From: Diphasiastrum complanatum
Lineage: Eukaryota; Streptophyta; Lycopodiopsida; Lycopodiales; Lycopodiaceae
Assembly: GCA_029204225.1 (NCBI GenBank)
Contig: CM055095.1
Span: 59,170,865 to 59,234,864, forward strand
DNA: 64,000 nucleotides
Direction of reading: 5' to 3'
The position numbers and the translations under genes are program-made. Shown one piece after another: positions 34,907-47,450 of this stretch. The notes beneath the pieces were generated by a model, which was given only the letters and a program-made list of their open reading frames with translations, was not told where the DNA came from and made no database searches. Position 1 is the first letter of the stretch, and every line of letters starts with the position of its first letter.

Positions 34907-35821
34907 GGATCATCCTTCTTTCTTGTTTCCAAGGGAATATGAACAAAGCATATGCATCCAAATACTCTAAGGTGTTCAACCTTAGGTTTCTTCAAATAGA
35001 GTGCTTCATATGGTGACTTTCCTCCAAGTGCAACATGAGGGAGTCTATTGCAAAGATACTTTGAACAATTGATAGCCTCACGCCAAAAGTCTTTTGGCAA
35101 AGATGCCTCAATTCTGATGGTTTTGGCACATTCACATAGTGTTCTATTCTTTCTTTCAGCCACCCCATTTTGAGATGGTGTATATGCACAAAAAAAACTC
35201 CCTTTTAATGCCTTCAAGCTCACAATAATCATGAAATTTATTGGAAGTGTACTCACCACCTCCATCACTTCTAAGAATCTTGATTTTGTAAGAAAATTGC
35301 TTTTCAACTAGATCTTTGAACTTTAGGAAATAGTCAAACACCATAGATTTTGAAGGTAGAAGATATACCCAAGTAAATCTAGTGAAATCATCAATGAAAG
35401 TTACAAAGCAAGTAGCACCACCCTTGCTTTTTGAAGATGAGAAGTGCACATCTGAGTGTATGAGCTCCAATGGATGTGTAGTCTTAATTAATGACTTTGA
35501 ACAAGGCTTCTTATGAGACTTAGATATGGCACAAGCCTCACATGGCTTGAAATTCTCGGAGATAAGATTAGGTAGGCCAATAGCTTTGGCTTTTTTGACC
35601 ATGGACACCATAGAACTATTGTTAGGATAACCCAACCTTCTATGCCATAGTTCCTCCAAAGACATATGAGTAGCAAAAGCACTATCACAAGAGTTAGCAT
35701 ACTCTTTGGGATCACGCTTGTAGATTCCACCATATCTAGACCCAAATGCAAGGATTTCATCATGCTTCTTGATTGTACATGTATCAACATTGAAATTCAC
35801 ATCTAGTCCACTATCAAACAA
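34825..35821 (-). pseudogene. Copia integrase
   Basis: The first frame (35821-35156) has the GAG-pre-integrase zinc finger (LWHRRLGYPNNSSM, CEACAISKSHKKP), then core aspartates in LELIHSDVHF and ILRSDGGGEYTSNKF. A run of eight T (minus strand, near 35190) shifts the frame. The second frame (35307-34825) continues with NGVAERKNRTLCECAKT, the core glutamate region, and HLRVFGCICFVHIP. A third shift near 34890 leads into the integrase-RT linker. Confidence 0.88.
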
Positions 35822-35831
35822 TTGCCCAACA

Positions 35832-36944
35832 CTAATGATATTTTTTTGTTAGCTTGGGAACAAAAAGTACATTAGACAGAGAAAGAACTTTTGATGAAGA
35901 AAGCTTTAAGGGAATGGTCCCTATGCCCTCATGATCATTTGCTGTGTAGATGGACTTCTTGGCTCCTTCATAAGGTGACATGGATGAAAAAGAATACTTG
36001 GAGCTACACATATGTGAGGAAGCTCCACTGTCTATATACCACGAACCATCCTTCTTGAAAGGTGATGAAGAAAAACTCGAGACCATAAGAGATCCCTCTT
36101 CATCACTTGCATGAGCATCTTCCTTCTCTTCATTAGAAATGTTGGCTTGCTTGAATTGACTCTTCTTCTTGAAGCAATTGGTGGCATAATGCCCCTTCTT
36201 GCCACAAAAGAAACACTTGAGGTTTTTCTTCTTCTTCTTGGATGTGGAAGCTTGAGAGGACTCATCCTCATCTCCTTTCTCCTTGGAAATAAGATTGTTC
36301 TTGCTTGAAGAGAATTGGTGTTGATTCTTACTTCTTGTCTTGTGCTTGTCTTTGGTAAAGAGAGCTTTACCATCAATGTTGAGAGACAGTCTTTCCATTT
36401 TCAAGAGTTTATACTCTTGTCTTGATTCTTCATAAATGAGCACACTTTGGAGTGCTTCCAAACTTGGTAGCTCCTCCTTAATGGCATAACTCTGAACAAG
36501 GTTGTCATATTCCTCCTTTAACCCATTGAGTATGACTTGTACAAGTTCATTTTGGTTGATGGAGTCTCCTATGCATGACAATTCTCTATGGAAGTCTTTA
36601 ACTCTCATTACATAGGTTGAAGCACATTCATCACTTCTCTGTACACTTTGAAAAATTTGGTCTCTTAGTGTTAGAAGTCTAGAAGTATTTGTTGCCTCAT
36701 AGATAGACTTGAGAGTATCCCAAGCATCTTTGGCATTAGTACAAGCACCAATTTCTCTTAAGATGTCATTTGAGACATTCATCTTAATATAATGTAGAGC
36801 CATCCTGGCTCTCTTTTTGTACTTTGGAATTTCTTGAGGAATTTGTGGTTCTTCTTCAATGCCAAGTACAATATCCATCACATCTTGTGGTATTAAGACA
36901 AATTCCATTCTAACCTTCCAAATTGAGTAATTGGAGGTTGACAA
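35832..36944 (-). pseudogene. Copia gag and protease
   Basis: The 370-codon frame starts MSTSNYSIWKVRMEFVLIP, a typical copia gag start, then a gag core with DAWDTLKSIYEATNTSRLLT and LNGLKEEYDNLVQ. A lysine/serine-rich spacer is followed by a zinc knuckle CFFCGKKGHYATNC (CX2CX4HX4C). The retropepsin motif WYIDSGASSHM lies near residue 305. The frame shifts in a run of seven A (minus strand, near 35846) just before the integrase region. Confidence 0.9.
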
Positions 36945-37702
36945 TCTTTCACTTGCTTCTAATAGAAAGAATGATGGAAATCGAAAAGATGGATGAAAGA
37001 ATTGCTTTTCTTCTCACTATAGGAACCAATCAAGGGTACAGAACCAAATTCTATGTAAGACTTAGCAAAAAACTGTGAGATAGATCTCACTAGCTTGACA
37101 ATCTCTCTAAAACAAGATTTGAATCATCAATACAGATGAAGTATGGCAAAAGTTATGGTTCTCTGAATTTCACATGTGTGAAATATTCCAAAAAAGTCAA
37201 ATTGACTCAAATACAGTCTATTTGTATGAAACAATTTGCCTAGAACCTATAAGTTTTGTCTAAAGCACATATAGATGAGATTGTGTAGCTTCTGGATGAT
37301 TTTTGTGATCAAACCCCAGGTCAGACAAGCACGTCAAGGCAACGTGCGCTCGAGAGAGATATTGGAAGCTGGAGTATCTTATAACTTCTGATTGGCTTAT
37401 CCAACTGTCATGATTCAAATTGCATCAGATTCTACACATTCTAGCTTTCTAGTGGGCTAATTTGCTTGAAATTTGGATCTGAGGTGAGAGAGAACCACCA
37501 GTCTGAAAATGGGTGGATTTCACATGTGCCAGCACCTGAAATTCTGTACAGTACCTGATCTGGCCCATTCAATGTGGTTTGAAGCTCAGAATCACAAGAA
37601 AACTGCAAACTAGCTAGAAGGTAGAATCTAGACAATTCCTAGCTTGAAATCTGATCAGATTTGCAAACTTTTTGATTATATTTGCTTGTAAAACTTAGGT
37701 AG
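36945..37702 (-). other. Copia leader between primer site and gag
   Basis: The untranslated leader contains TTTCACATGTGTGAAA (37168-37183), a perfect 16-bp palindrome, and CACATGTG near 37500. Confidence 0.6.
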
Positions 37703-37714
37703 GCTCTGATACCA
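37703..37714 (-). other. Copia primer-binding site
   Basis: TGGTATCAGAGC on the minus strand abuts the LTR edge at 37715. Confidence 0.88.
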
Positions 37715-38150
37715 TGCTAAATTCACACGTGTGGGATGCCCTACACATGTATTTTTGATCTCCTAAGCACAATAACACCATAAAGATCAAACTAGCATTG
37801 GTTGTCAATAGGAAAGATGATCATACAAGCAATATTATTGTGTTACAAGAAAAATCTGTCAACAAAACATAAGACAAAGCATTATAAATGCCTCTACTCG
37901 GCTAGAGAGATAAAATAGAAGGTACAAAACTCGTGGAGAGAGAGAGGGCACAAAGAGCTTGTCTCCAAATTTGCATTACACACAAATTTCATCATTTCTC
38001 AATGAGAGTACATCACATATATATAGATCCATGGATTCTTCTCCTACTTTGAGTTGAATTGGAGTTGTGGATCCACCTCTCAAGCTATCTAGACTTATCC
38101 AAGCCACCTCACTATGTCTAATTGTGCCACATAGTCTTTTCATGCATTAA
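37715..38150 (-). repeat. Copia 5' LTR
   Basis: On the plus strand it begins TGCTAAATTCACACGTGTGG next to the primer site. A TATATATATAG run near 38015 may be the promoter. The right limit, about 38150, is set only by the change in sequence character. Confidence 0.6.
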
Positions 38151-38930
38151 ATGTGGCATGTAAAGTACAAATGGCAATTCCTATGGTAGCTCGAGTTTCT
38201 ACTTCTACCTACCTTGAATATTTTATTCTAAGATGGGTCTTTACTAAGCCAAAAGAGCTCAATTCATCTTTGGCATTTTTAGGACCCATACTCACAACAT
38301 TAGATAGGTTTTTCAATATTTTGACAAGAAAATATGACGATTTGAGGGCTGGTTTGAAGGTTGCAAGACCAGCATTGACAACTGGGAACAAAGAGGCTTT
38401 GATCTTGACCTCAAATTGTCGTCGTCCTTTCAACAATGATAGCTTACAATTATTTCTGCACTAGACCTGCAATGATCTGTAGCAATGATCCTACAGCAAT
38501 TCCAACTATCTTCCTGAGACCTTTAGCAATTTGAAGGCAGCAACAATATGTTTTTCAACAACAATCTGTTTCTAGACAGTGATCTATTTTCCAACAAACA
38601 TATTTGTAGCGATTGCAGCAACCTGAACCTGCAGTACTATAACGATCTTCCTCTTCCTGCAAAACAAACTGCAGCAATAACTTTAGCTCTTTTGAATTCT
38701 GGTCCTTCTAAAATCTAAGGCAGACTTCTTGGTCTCCTTCTCACACAGCACAACCCTTCACCTTGTGCACCAGACCTTCTCATAAAGCTGCCACCATTGT
38801 AGATGAAAATCAAACTTGAAAGCTGGCTAATGACACCACCTCCACACCTTGAAGATGGTCGGATCAACCTACATATGATGATTGACTCTATTCATTGCGT
38901 ACCTCCTTGTTCTCTCGAATCTTGAACCAT
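38151..38930 (-). other. Leader and possible gag start of another minus-strand LTR element
   Basis: Between the copia LTR and the next primer site. A minus-strand frame (38436-38209, MLKGRRQFEVKIKASLFPVV...) could be a gag start, but no core motif is visible. The plus-strand frame over the same bases (38153-38464) is not supported. Confidence 0.3.
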
Positions 38931-39400
38931 GCTCTGATACCATGTTAGAAAACCGACTTGTTCATACAAGTAACCCAAGACAAGATTCCTATTGTTGTTA
39001 GACAATAACCAAACACATGAGAGAGAATACAAGTGATGAGAAACTCCAACTATGTCCAATTGCAAATGAGCTAGGACACACTACGTACTTATAGACTTTG
39101 GTCAATGCCAAAAAGCAAAAGCAATCTAAAAGCACTTGCTTAATTAATGTCTCTATATATGGTACAAGCACCAACATCTATCTATAGCAAAATTTGTGCT
39201 CCAAATCAAGCACTAGAATCTCGAACCTGAGTCTAACTAAATTCTAATTTGACTTTACTAAATATAGGTAAAGGCCCCCTAGAATTATCTTGCAGGCATG
39301 GCCCAATAATCCTAATTAATCCTAAATGATAACATTAGGGGTATTCATTTGAACATTAACTCTAGCACTTTGATACATCTCGATCTTATATTCAAAGATA
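38931..39400 (-). repeat. Primer-binding site and LTR of a truncated LTR element
   Basis: TGGTATCAGAGC on the minus strand at 38942-38931 abuts TGTTAGAAAACCGAC at 38943, which reads as an LTR end. The other end of the LTR is not defined and 39400 is a guess. Confidence 0.45.
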
Positions 39401-40580
39401 GGTCTTTACATCACTTGGACAACCACTCAAGTTAGTTTCTTCAAATAAGTACTTGAGAATACTCTTAATCGATCCCATTTTTTGCATAAGACACATCCAC
39501 TAGTCAAAGGGTCAATCCTCCTTGGTCACCATGGAGAAATTTCGCTTCAACGGACATATTCGAGATGCGAGGAGTAAGTGTCATGTGTTTGACACTTTGA
39601 TTACTCCCACAATTATGCACGCACCAAAGGCTTGGTGTATTGGGCCTATGATATCTTGCTACCCTAGCTTTTCACACTTACAGGCTTTCATGTTGTCACA
39701 AACGACACGTGGCAAGCCCTCTATTTCTCACCAAATTGTCATGGCCGAGTTTGTCGTGCCTCACATAGTTGGAGGCTAGTTTCAAGTTGACCATATATTG
39801 AGAGACTCATGACATTTGAAGGTATGAATATGGGTAGTAGCAAGTGTTCTTGGTTAGCTCCGACATCATCTAAAAAGCTTTATGACTATATCAACAATTT
39901 ATCCACAAATAATATGTTCAACGAGTTTGGTCGGACTCTTTGGGGATCAAACTAGACTTTTGTCGAATTCAATTGTTGGAGATGGCACCTAAAGGAAACC
40001 TGATTTTGTCGCATTACTTAGATTTTGGTTTGTCATGTAGCCTAGCCCCTCGAAGTATAGTCTCGTGAGTTACAAGAGGAGATAGGGCACTTCCAAGGGA
40101 TCCACGAGAAGACGCAATTTGCCAACAGTGTACCATGGGCGAGGTCAAGGTGAAAGAGCATTATATATTTGGTTGCCCTATCTACTATGAGATTAGGGGC
40201 ATATATTATTGTTATTTCAAGGTCAACCTGTCACAATCTACTCCTTGATATCCTACTACGACTAGTGATATGTTGCACTCATGATACAAGATTTTTTTTA
40301 ATCTGAGAGTGAGAGATGTCGCATTACCAACACCAATACCCAAATACATATTAGAAATATGTTTATTTGTAGCTCTAATGTTATTGTCTAGGATTTTTTA
40401 GGCTAGCTTGCAAGCTATTACTAGGGGCCTATATCTAATAAAGTTAGTATAACTAGTTGTTGACTCATGTCAAAGATGCTAGTGCTAGATTTAGAGCACT
40501 AATTTTGCTAGATATATGTGTTAAGCACTTTTAACATATTTAAAAAAAAAAATTGGTTGCTTTTCCCTTATTAGACTAGA
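39401..40580. other. Mostly unassigned; weak LINE-like frame
   Basis: The plus-strand frame at 39522-39779 contains KCHVFDTLITPTIMHAPKAW, reminiscent of the end of plant LINE RT (FDTLVTPVLLYG...W), but the rest does not match well and stops follow. Nothing else is recognisable. Confidence 0.25.
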
Positions 40581-40771
40581 GACATGATGGCTAAAATCTA
40601 TATAATGTAGTGCACCCTACCACATTGGTAATGGGACATCGTTGGAGTTCATCTCATCATTGGTGCATCATTTGTGTTCTCTTCCATGTGTTTGGATATT
40701 GTTTAATCACACTAGAAATCTTGTCATGGTTACCTGTATAAGCAACTAGGTTTCCCAGCACAGTATCAGAG
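40581..40771 (+). repeat. Probable LTR end with degenerate primer-binding site
   Basis: CAGTATCAGAGC at 40760-40771 differs from the canonical site at its first two bases and follows TTTCCCAGCA, a plausible LTR end. A TATA-like TCTATATAATG is at about 40598. The LTR start is not defined. Confidence 0.4.
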
Positions 40772-42199
40772 CATCAGTTCAAGATTACAAGTCTGTTGGA
40801 ACAGATTGCTAGAGGCTATGGCTTTGTTGATGCACTAAACTGTTGATTGAAGAATATTGCTTCAAGGACAACAAGCATAGTTGAAGCTACATGTGTGCTA
40901 ATCATTAAAATAGGACAAGATAAGATCAATATTGCTTCTACTATTTAAAATTGCTTTGCTGGTTGCTTGTTAGAAATTAAAAGCTACAGCCGTTGGAAGA
41001 GAATGAAGTGTTGAAGGAGAACGGAGCTACAACAAACGGAAAAGCTGGACTTATCTCTAGCAGGAGAGGCTACCCGTTAGCAAGCATAGATCTACAAAGG
41101 AGAGAGAAGTAAGAGCACCTCCACGCATCATTGCTCCTAATATCTATCACTATTGATAGCATTTGACTGTTTGAAGTATTGTAGGTAGAGTGTCGTTGCA
41201 AGTAGCTTCAAAGTTGCAAATCACTGCTTTGCAGATTCGCTTTGGGCAGTCGTTGCTACATGGAAGCAGGTTCGCAGACCATGCTGGAGGAGTCATTGCA
41301 AGATATTTGTTTGTAGGGGAAGCTGACGAGGCATCCCTCCAGGCCATAGTTCTCGGCACACCTAGAGAGCAAGCTATCTAATAGCACATTCATTGTCTAC
41401 GGAAACATTGCCTCCTAATTTGTGAGTGATTGTGACTGTTTTGGAAGTACACGTAAGGTATACGTGCTGCCTACACAAGCAAGAGAGAGCCAGAAAGAAA
41501 GTAGGAGCCAGATGGGGGGAGTGCCTAGAAGTGCAAGAGATCGAAAATTGAGAGTTCTTTATCTACAAGTGTGTACAAATTGTTGTCTACAATCCAATCT
41601 AGTCACAATGACTGCTCAGCTAAGGAGACCTACCTAAGTAATCTTTGCTTGTGGAAGGACGTTGGTTGTCAAGGAGTTTTTGCCTACAGGTTCGAAATAA
41701 GGTGTCTCAATTCGAGAAAGAAAGATTCAGTAGCTTGTTGCTTGAAAATTGCCCATCAGTTGGATGGAGGTCATAACCTGCATCTGACATAGGACCGTGA
41801 AAGATTTGGGTTTAGTGGTTATCTTCTACGAAGAACTGACAAGAAATCTTAGGAGTTTGTTACGAAGAAGAACCGACGAAGATTTTAAAAAACCGTCAAA
41901 GTTGGTGAGAAGTGTTTAGGGCAATACGACATTTTATTGGCCAAGAAAAAGAAAGCATTGGCTACCTACAAGGGATACGCACAGTCAAAGGTTAAGGATA
42001 CACATGGTCATGTTATCTACGAAGGATACCTCAAGTTTAAGGGCAGTAACAAGTGTAAGGAATCAACTTGTAGAGGACAAAAATGTTGTTAAGGTACCAA
42101 AAAGCTTATTTAGGGCACTTGATTGTTATTCTAGCAACATACCCCTATTAGGGTTTCAACAAGTCATTAGGCCATAGAGAGACCTACACTCAGGGCACC
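40772..42199. other. Leader-like, no recognisable gene
   Basis: Short frames only. A segment at 41248-41282 resembles 43438-43472, starting with an identical AGTCGTTGCTACA. CGAAG-rich stretches occur at 41830-41890. Confidence 0.3.
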
Positions 42200-42840
42200 A
42201 ACATGGAGTAGTGAATTTGCTATTGAAGTGAATGGATTCTACCATCGCACCGGAAACCACACACATGAGTACCCCAAGCGATGTAGAGTTTCTGTACTAC
42301 GTGCCAACATATCCCAAGTACCACATCAAAACATGCCAAACACATTATCTTTATATCCAACTTCTTAACCTAACTTTGAATGGTTAATGGCATATCCACA
42401 ACCATGAAACCTCCCCCAACAGTACCCTTTCCATCAACCCTCATGATTGTGTACTAGTACAGGGATGGGCATATGTTCACAATCAACCTTTCAATCAAAA
42501 ATTCAAGTACGTTATGAGAGGACCTAGTGTCAAGCAGAACACACATTCATACCACACAATTGTCCAGTCATAACAATCAAAAAGTACCTGGAAATTGATA
42601 CATATGTTGCATCGTTGTAAACAATTGTGGCAAAAGAAATAACATCAACCATACCTGATCATCGACACTTTCACAAAGGTGAAGAGTACTTCCCTGGAGT
42701 TCATTCTGCTCTAGCTTTCTCATTTGGAACACTCTTGGTCTTGCGACATTAGCAACAAAGATCGTTGGCCCCTTCTGAACATCGGATTGCCCATACAATC
42801 GTTGTCCCTAGAAGCTATAGCGTCACTTGAAACTTGTCTT
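42200..42840 (-). pseudogene. Chromovirus gag end and protease fragment
   Basis: On the minus strand, DVVLGICWH, LYIAWGTHVC and DGRIHSLQ (about 42330-42220) match the protease end of the plus-strand chromovirus at 28075-28180, with clear nucleotide similarity. Upstream, minus-strand frames 42798-42577 and MRVDGKGTVGGGFMVVDMPL-like sequence fit the gag-protease junction. Stops are frequent. Confidence 0.6.
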
Positions 42841-45599
42841 TGCACAAATTGACTTTAATCCTTTTGAGCCTCTAGTTACCCCAAAAAAATCGCTTGAACC
42901 TTATTACTATGTTTCAAACACAGTTCCATCTGAACTGCACCTTGATTGAAGGAGAAATCTGTTGTTGGAAATGGCAGCAAGGACGGCTAATATGCATTTT
43001 AGACTTAGAGATAAACTTTATGAAAGTTATTTTAGTCTAAGTTCATTTGAATTTCCACTTTTGGAAAGTGTGAAAAAATTAAAAGGTTGAGTTGGAAAGA
43101 TTCTCCATTTTTGCACTATAGTGTTCATATTATGCAATCTTGTGTGTAGAATGCAATTTTATGTTATTTATTGGATCCACATGTGTAAAATACAGTACCT
43201 TACTGTTATTGTACGGACAACAACTTCATTTTATCATATATTTGATGTTTGATCAAGATTACTTCACTTTTGTGTAGTTAATGTTAGATTTCTACATTGT
43301 CAATGGTGCTAGTTGTGTTGTTATTCATAACCAAAGATCAAAGAGACATAATGGATCTTAGTGATTCATATTTCTTCACAAAGTCTACACCTATGAGGGA
43401 GGTTCACAGGGGCTAAGGAAGACTCAGTTTGGTGGGAAGTCGTTGCTACACCGAAGCAAGTTTGCTGATCAAATCATAGGAAAAGGAAAACTACGTGAAA
43501 CAAGAGACGTCGAGGGAGATGGTAGGGGAAGACAATCAACGATCATGGTGTCACTGAAGCTGCAGAGCTGCTACCAACCAACATACTAAGGGAAGGTTAA
43601 CTTCAAAGGTTCTAAGATTGGACAAGGTTTTGTCGAGGTTGGAATCGACAAATATGCAAGCTCTAAAAGGGAGTTGCATGAGAAGTATAGACCATGGGGG
43701 GGGTATAAGTAAATCAATATTCAAGAGGATGGTTCATTGATTCACAATTTCTTATCATAGTGGCAAATGATAAGTTGATCGTTACAAATAACAAACGTGG
43801 CAAGTTGTGTGGACATTCTATGTTGCATCGATTTGGTTTCTATCCAAGTCAAGTAGCTTGGTTATGTGGTAGAAACTTTCTTGTCTATCTGAACTAGTAT
43901 CATTTGAGACTTATGATTAATCGAAGTGATTGTTTGCTGTTGTTGTCAAGTAATTCCTGGATATCGTCCAAATCGATGTTGACTATTCATGTGGTGGTAC
44001 CAAGTGAGAAAAATTCTACTAGGAAAATCTGTTTTGAGTTGGAGAAAATTTGTTTCTTCAAGTTCTTGAATCTGTCCAAGTGCATGTTCTGTCATTTGAT
44101 AGATTACATTGTTTTCAATAAGATTTGGAAGCTAAGGTTGTTGATTAGTCGTTGAAAATCAACAATACAAGTTGTTTAGCCTCAAGACAAACAACAAGGT
44201 TCATTTCTATGAATTGACAGGTTATTGATCAGCCTTAAGTGAAGCAGGTTTCTTCAAGGAAGATGGACGTACACCATTTGGGAAGTTTGCATTTGACATA
44301 GTGTCAGAATAAATAGATGTCATGATGATAGCGGCAAGTACTTTGTGTGTGAAAGCATTTGAGGGGGAGCATCAGTTACTTTGTGTGAGGAAGTATTGTA
44401 TACATTTTGTCTTTCTATTGGGGATGCTTTTTTACCTGCATATTTGATTGGGTTCATGGATGACAGTCTATTCGTATCATTGTTGGAGAGTGGTTGGAAT
44501 GCAAACATGAAGCGTACATCCAGGGGGGGTAGTTCAGTTAAGTCCATCAAGTCCATCATCATAGGTGGCAACTTATGAAAGTACCAGGAGAATTGAAGTG
44601 GATGCAATTCTTCGAATCAACATAAGTGGGGTTGGTACTTATGGAGTACATGTTTCTAACGTGGGTGTTGATGCATGAGATTTGATGTTGACATTTGTAG
44701 ATCTATTTCCTACTTATGATTGTCATGATGGTGGATGTTGGTGAGATCCTTATATATTTGTAGTAATTTGGAAGATGTTTCAAAAAGACTAAGGGAGTCA
44801 ATCTTCAAGCGAAGTTTTCAAAGCTATGCAAAGGTTATCATGTCTACATTATTTGCTTCAAGGAGAGTCAAGTTCTTTGATCCAAAGGAAGCCAAGGAGT
44901 TGAGTGATATGTTGCACTCATGCAGGTCACACATATGCACTAAGGGACATGAAAACAAAAGCAAGACATTGGGAAGTCATATGAAACAGGTTCATATGAA
45001 AATGATCGACATACTAAGGAATTCTACATCATCATACAAAGGAAGTTTTACATCAAGTAATGAAGACATTGAGATTAGAGTTGCTCGTGGATTCTACATC
45101 AGAATTGAAGATCTTCATTACATGGGCATCGTGGAGTGCTTCACTTATATTTTTTTTAGTGAAAGCCACTAGGCACTAGGCACTGGCCACCTCTTATAAG
45201 CATGAAATCCCACATGAATGAAAGGTAGTTTAGCTTGTGGAACATATACATTCTTAACATTCACTAATACTCATCTCCACATAGTGAGACTCAATGACAA
45301 ATGTCCCTTGGATCCATGCTTTTGATAGTCTTGAGGCCAACTAACAGGCCATAAATCTTACAAGTGGACTTTGGCATGTAGTGTCACATGGACTCATTGC
45401 ACATGAAACAAAATATTCTATAAAATTAGACAATTGCAATAAGTGAAATAATCAATATTTACATCTTTCTTTGTAAGTTAAAACAATTTTGTAAGTTACA
45501 TCATGCTAATAATGTCTTGTACTAACCTTATCATGCAGGGCTTAAAAATGAATTTGTTTGACTACACAAAATTGGTGTAGGATTAGTTGGTACAAGTTG
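42841..45599. other. No recognisable gene
   Basis: The longest frame, 44735-45172 plus (145 codons), has no motif I know. Exact 20-bp AGTGATATGTTGCACTCATG occurs at 44903-44922 and at 40264-40283, hinting at an old dispersed repeat. Confidence 0.35.
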
Positions 45600-47050
45600 T
45601 CTTAGTACAATTTTCAATGAAACGATTTAAACTTGAACCTAGTTTGACCTCCTATGTAGAATCAAAGGCAATGTACCAATATGAACTTTAGATCTTGAAC
45701 CTGGTTCAGTTTATGTGGTATGCAAAGAAGTTTAGTAATTGACAATAGTAGACGTAACTCAAACACGAACTTGTAGATGTAATTCTACTTGAAGTTGTAC
45801 CTCACTTCAAAGTTTATTATCACACTACTCGAGATGAACTTGGTTCGAGTTATGTGAGATAAAAGAAAGTCTACTCGTTGATGCAATATAAACCCAAAGT
45901 TGGTTTGAGGTCTATATCTCTTGAAGAGTTCATTCGAGTTATACATGTTTTGAAAGCTTTAATTTGAACATGGTTCCACCTACATAGCATACGAAGAACT
46001 CTACAAGTAAACGTAACTGTATCTTTTGATGTTAACGTGGTAACAGGCCTGATGGGGAACTCCTTGCACATTTCACAACTCAAAGACTCGAGTTCATAGG
46101 TATGAGCAAGTACATGAGTTATCCAATGTTGCAGCTCCAAATTGATGGAAGAAGTCCAATTTGTGTCAGTTTAACGTGGGTCTAGTTACTCTAGATACAT
46201 CTACCAAACATGGTCGTGAATAACTTGAATAGTTTTCTTGCACATTTCACAACTTGAACTAGGATCTGATTTAGACACACGAGCAAATGACATGACTTAT
46301 CCTATATTAGGGCTCTAAATTCAAGAAAGAAGTTTAGTTGATGTAGCTGGAAATTGGCTCAAGTTCCATCACTAAAAAACATAGACCTGAATAACAACTC
46401 GAACAAATTAGATGACATTTAATGGTAACAGATGGCACGACTTGGCCTAGGTTGGAGCACTCTACTCAAGGAAGAAGTCTAGGAACTTGGGTCAAGATAT
46501 ATTTAATGGCATAGACTTTGATCCCCATATTCAAGGAGGAGGAATTCTAAGAACCTATCTCAAGTGACATCTACGAACATAATCCCCATATACCTCATGA
46601 CTTTTCATAGGTTAGAGCGTTGTAGTCAAGGAAGAAGTTCGACTGAAGAATTCTAGGTGATGTAACTTGAACTCGCCTCAGCTACATTTTCAAACGTAGA
46701 GCGTGAATACCTTGAATACTCCTTGGACACATCAAAACTTGAACGAGGTTCAAGGTATGTTGTAGATGACATGACTTGCTTTAGATTCATCTCATTTAAG
46801 GACAAATTGCAATGAGCAAGTTTGTTCATATATATCTTAAACCTGGCTTGAGTTACAGCTACAAACATAGATCATATATAGCTTGAATGCTCCTTCCACA
46901 CTTCACAATTTGAACCATGTTGGAGTTAGAGGTACATTTCATGTTAGCTAATGGCATGGCTTGGTTAAGATTCTCTAATCTTATGAAGAAGTGCAATTGA
47001 TGTAGCTTGAACTACTTGACTTGAGTTACATCCAATGCTTTGTGAAACCA
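45600..47050. repeat. Decayed tandem array, unit about 170-180 bp
   Basis: Recurring blocks in fixed order: CACATTTCACAACTTGAAC (46241; variants 46067, 46726, 46897), CATGACTT..CCTA..TT, AAGGAAGAAGT (46147, 46324, 46473, 46629, 46993), GATGTAGCTTGAACT and CAAGTTACAT..ACAAACATAGA. Spacings are mostly 150-182 bp or multiples, giving about eight diverged units. The unit length is close to that of nucleosome-sized plant satellites. Confidence 0.65.
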
Positions 47051-47450
47051 CCTTTTCTCAACTAGGCATGAGCCTTTTGTTTCTTAAGAGCAATGGTCGT
47101 TATTCAATATTCAAGGTTAAAAGCCTATTCAACTTTATTTCAATCGGCAAGGAACATTCTACTATGGTTTTTGAGCTCGTTAATTTCACAATTATAGCCA
47201 AACATTGGTAGCACATATGATGTTAACAGATTCTGTCAATGTTAATTGTTATGCCAAAGATGCGATCTTGTGCAAATTTTATTTCATGATTGTAGCCAAA
47301 AATTTTGTACGGTAGATGTTGTTGGTCTTCTGCAATTTAAAATCAAGCACGTCTTCATAACGTTATGAAGTTGACATTTTTTTTAAACTCATGTTTCTTA
47401 AACTTGGTACATGGGCCTCTTTAACAGGTCATGAAAGCCAAAACCAGCTC

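Larger units (their letters stand above)
33437..38150 (-). mobile_element. Ty1/copia element, minus strand, 3'-truncated
   Basis: The order on the minus strand is 5' LTR (from 37715 rightward), primer-binding site TGGTATCAGAGC (37714-37703), leader, gag-protease (36944-35832), integrase (35821-34825), RT and RNase H (34906-33437). The element is cut within RNase H, where it meets a gypsy LTR, so there is no 3' LTR. Three frame changes separate long open stretches; two lie in homopolymers. Confidence 0.9.

Noticed and set aside
37930-37950. Short GA run as a microsatellite
   Set aside because: Only a few units; not comparable to the four long CT tracts.
39522-39779. LINE reverse transcriptase end
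   Set aside because: Only one short block resembles LINE sequence; no poly(A) tail, endonuclease or RT core nearby, so it is not called as an element.
44735-45172. 145-codon host gene
   Set aside because: No motif, no splice context and no retroelement or plant protein family that I can recognise.
45600-47050. CRISPR-like array
   Set aside because: Units are about 175 bp and diverged, without short identical repeats or unique spacers; plant context.
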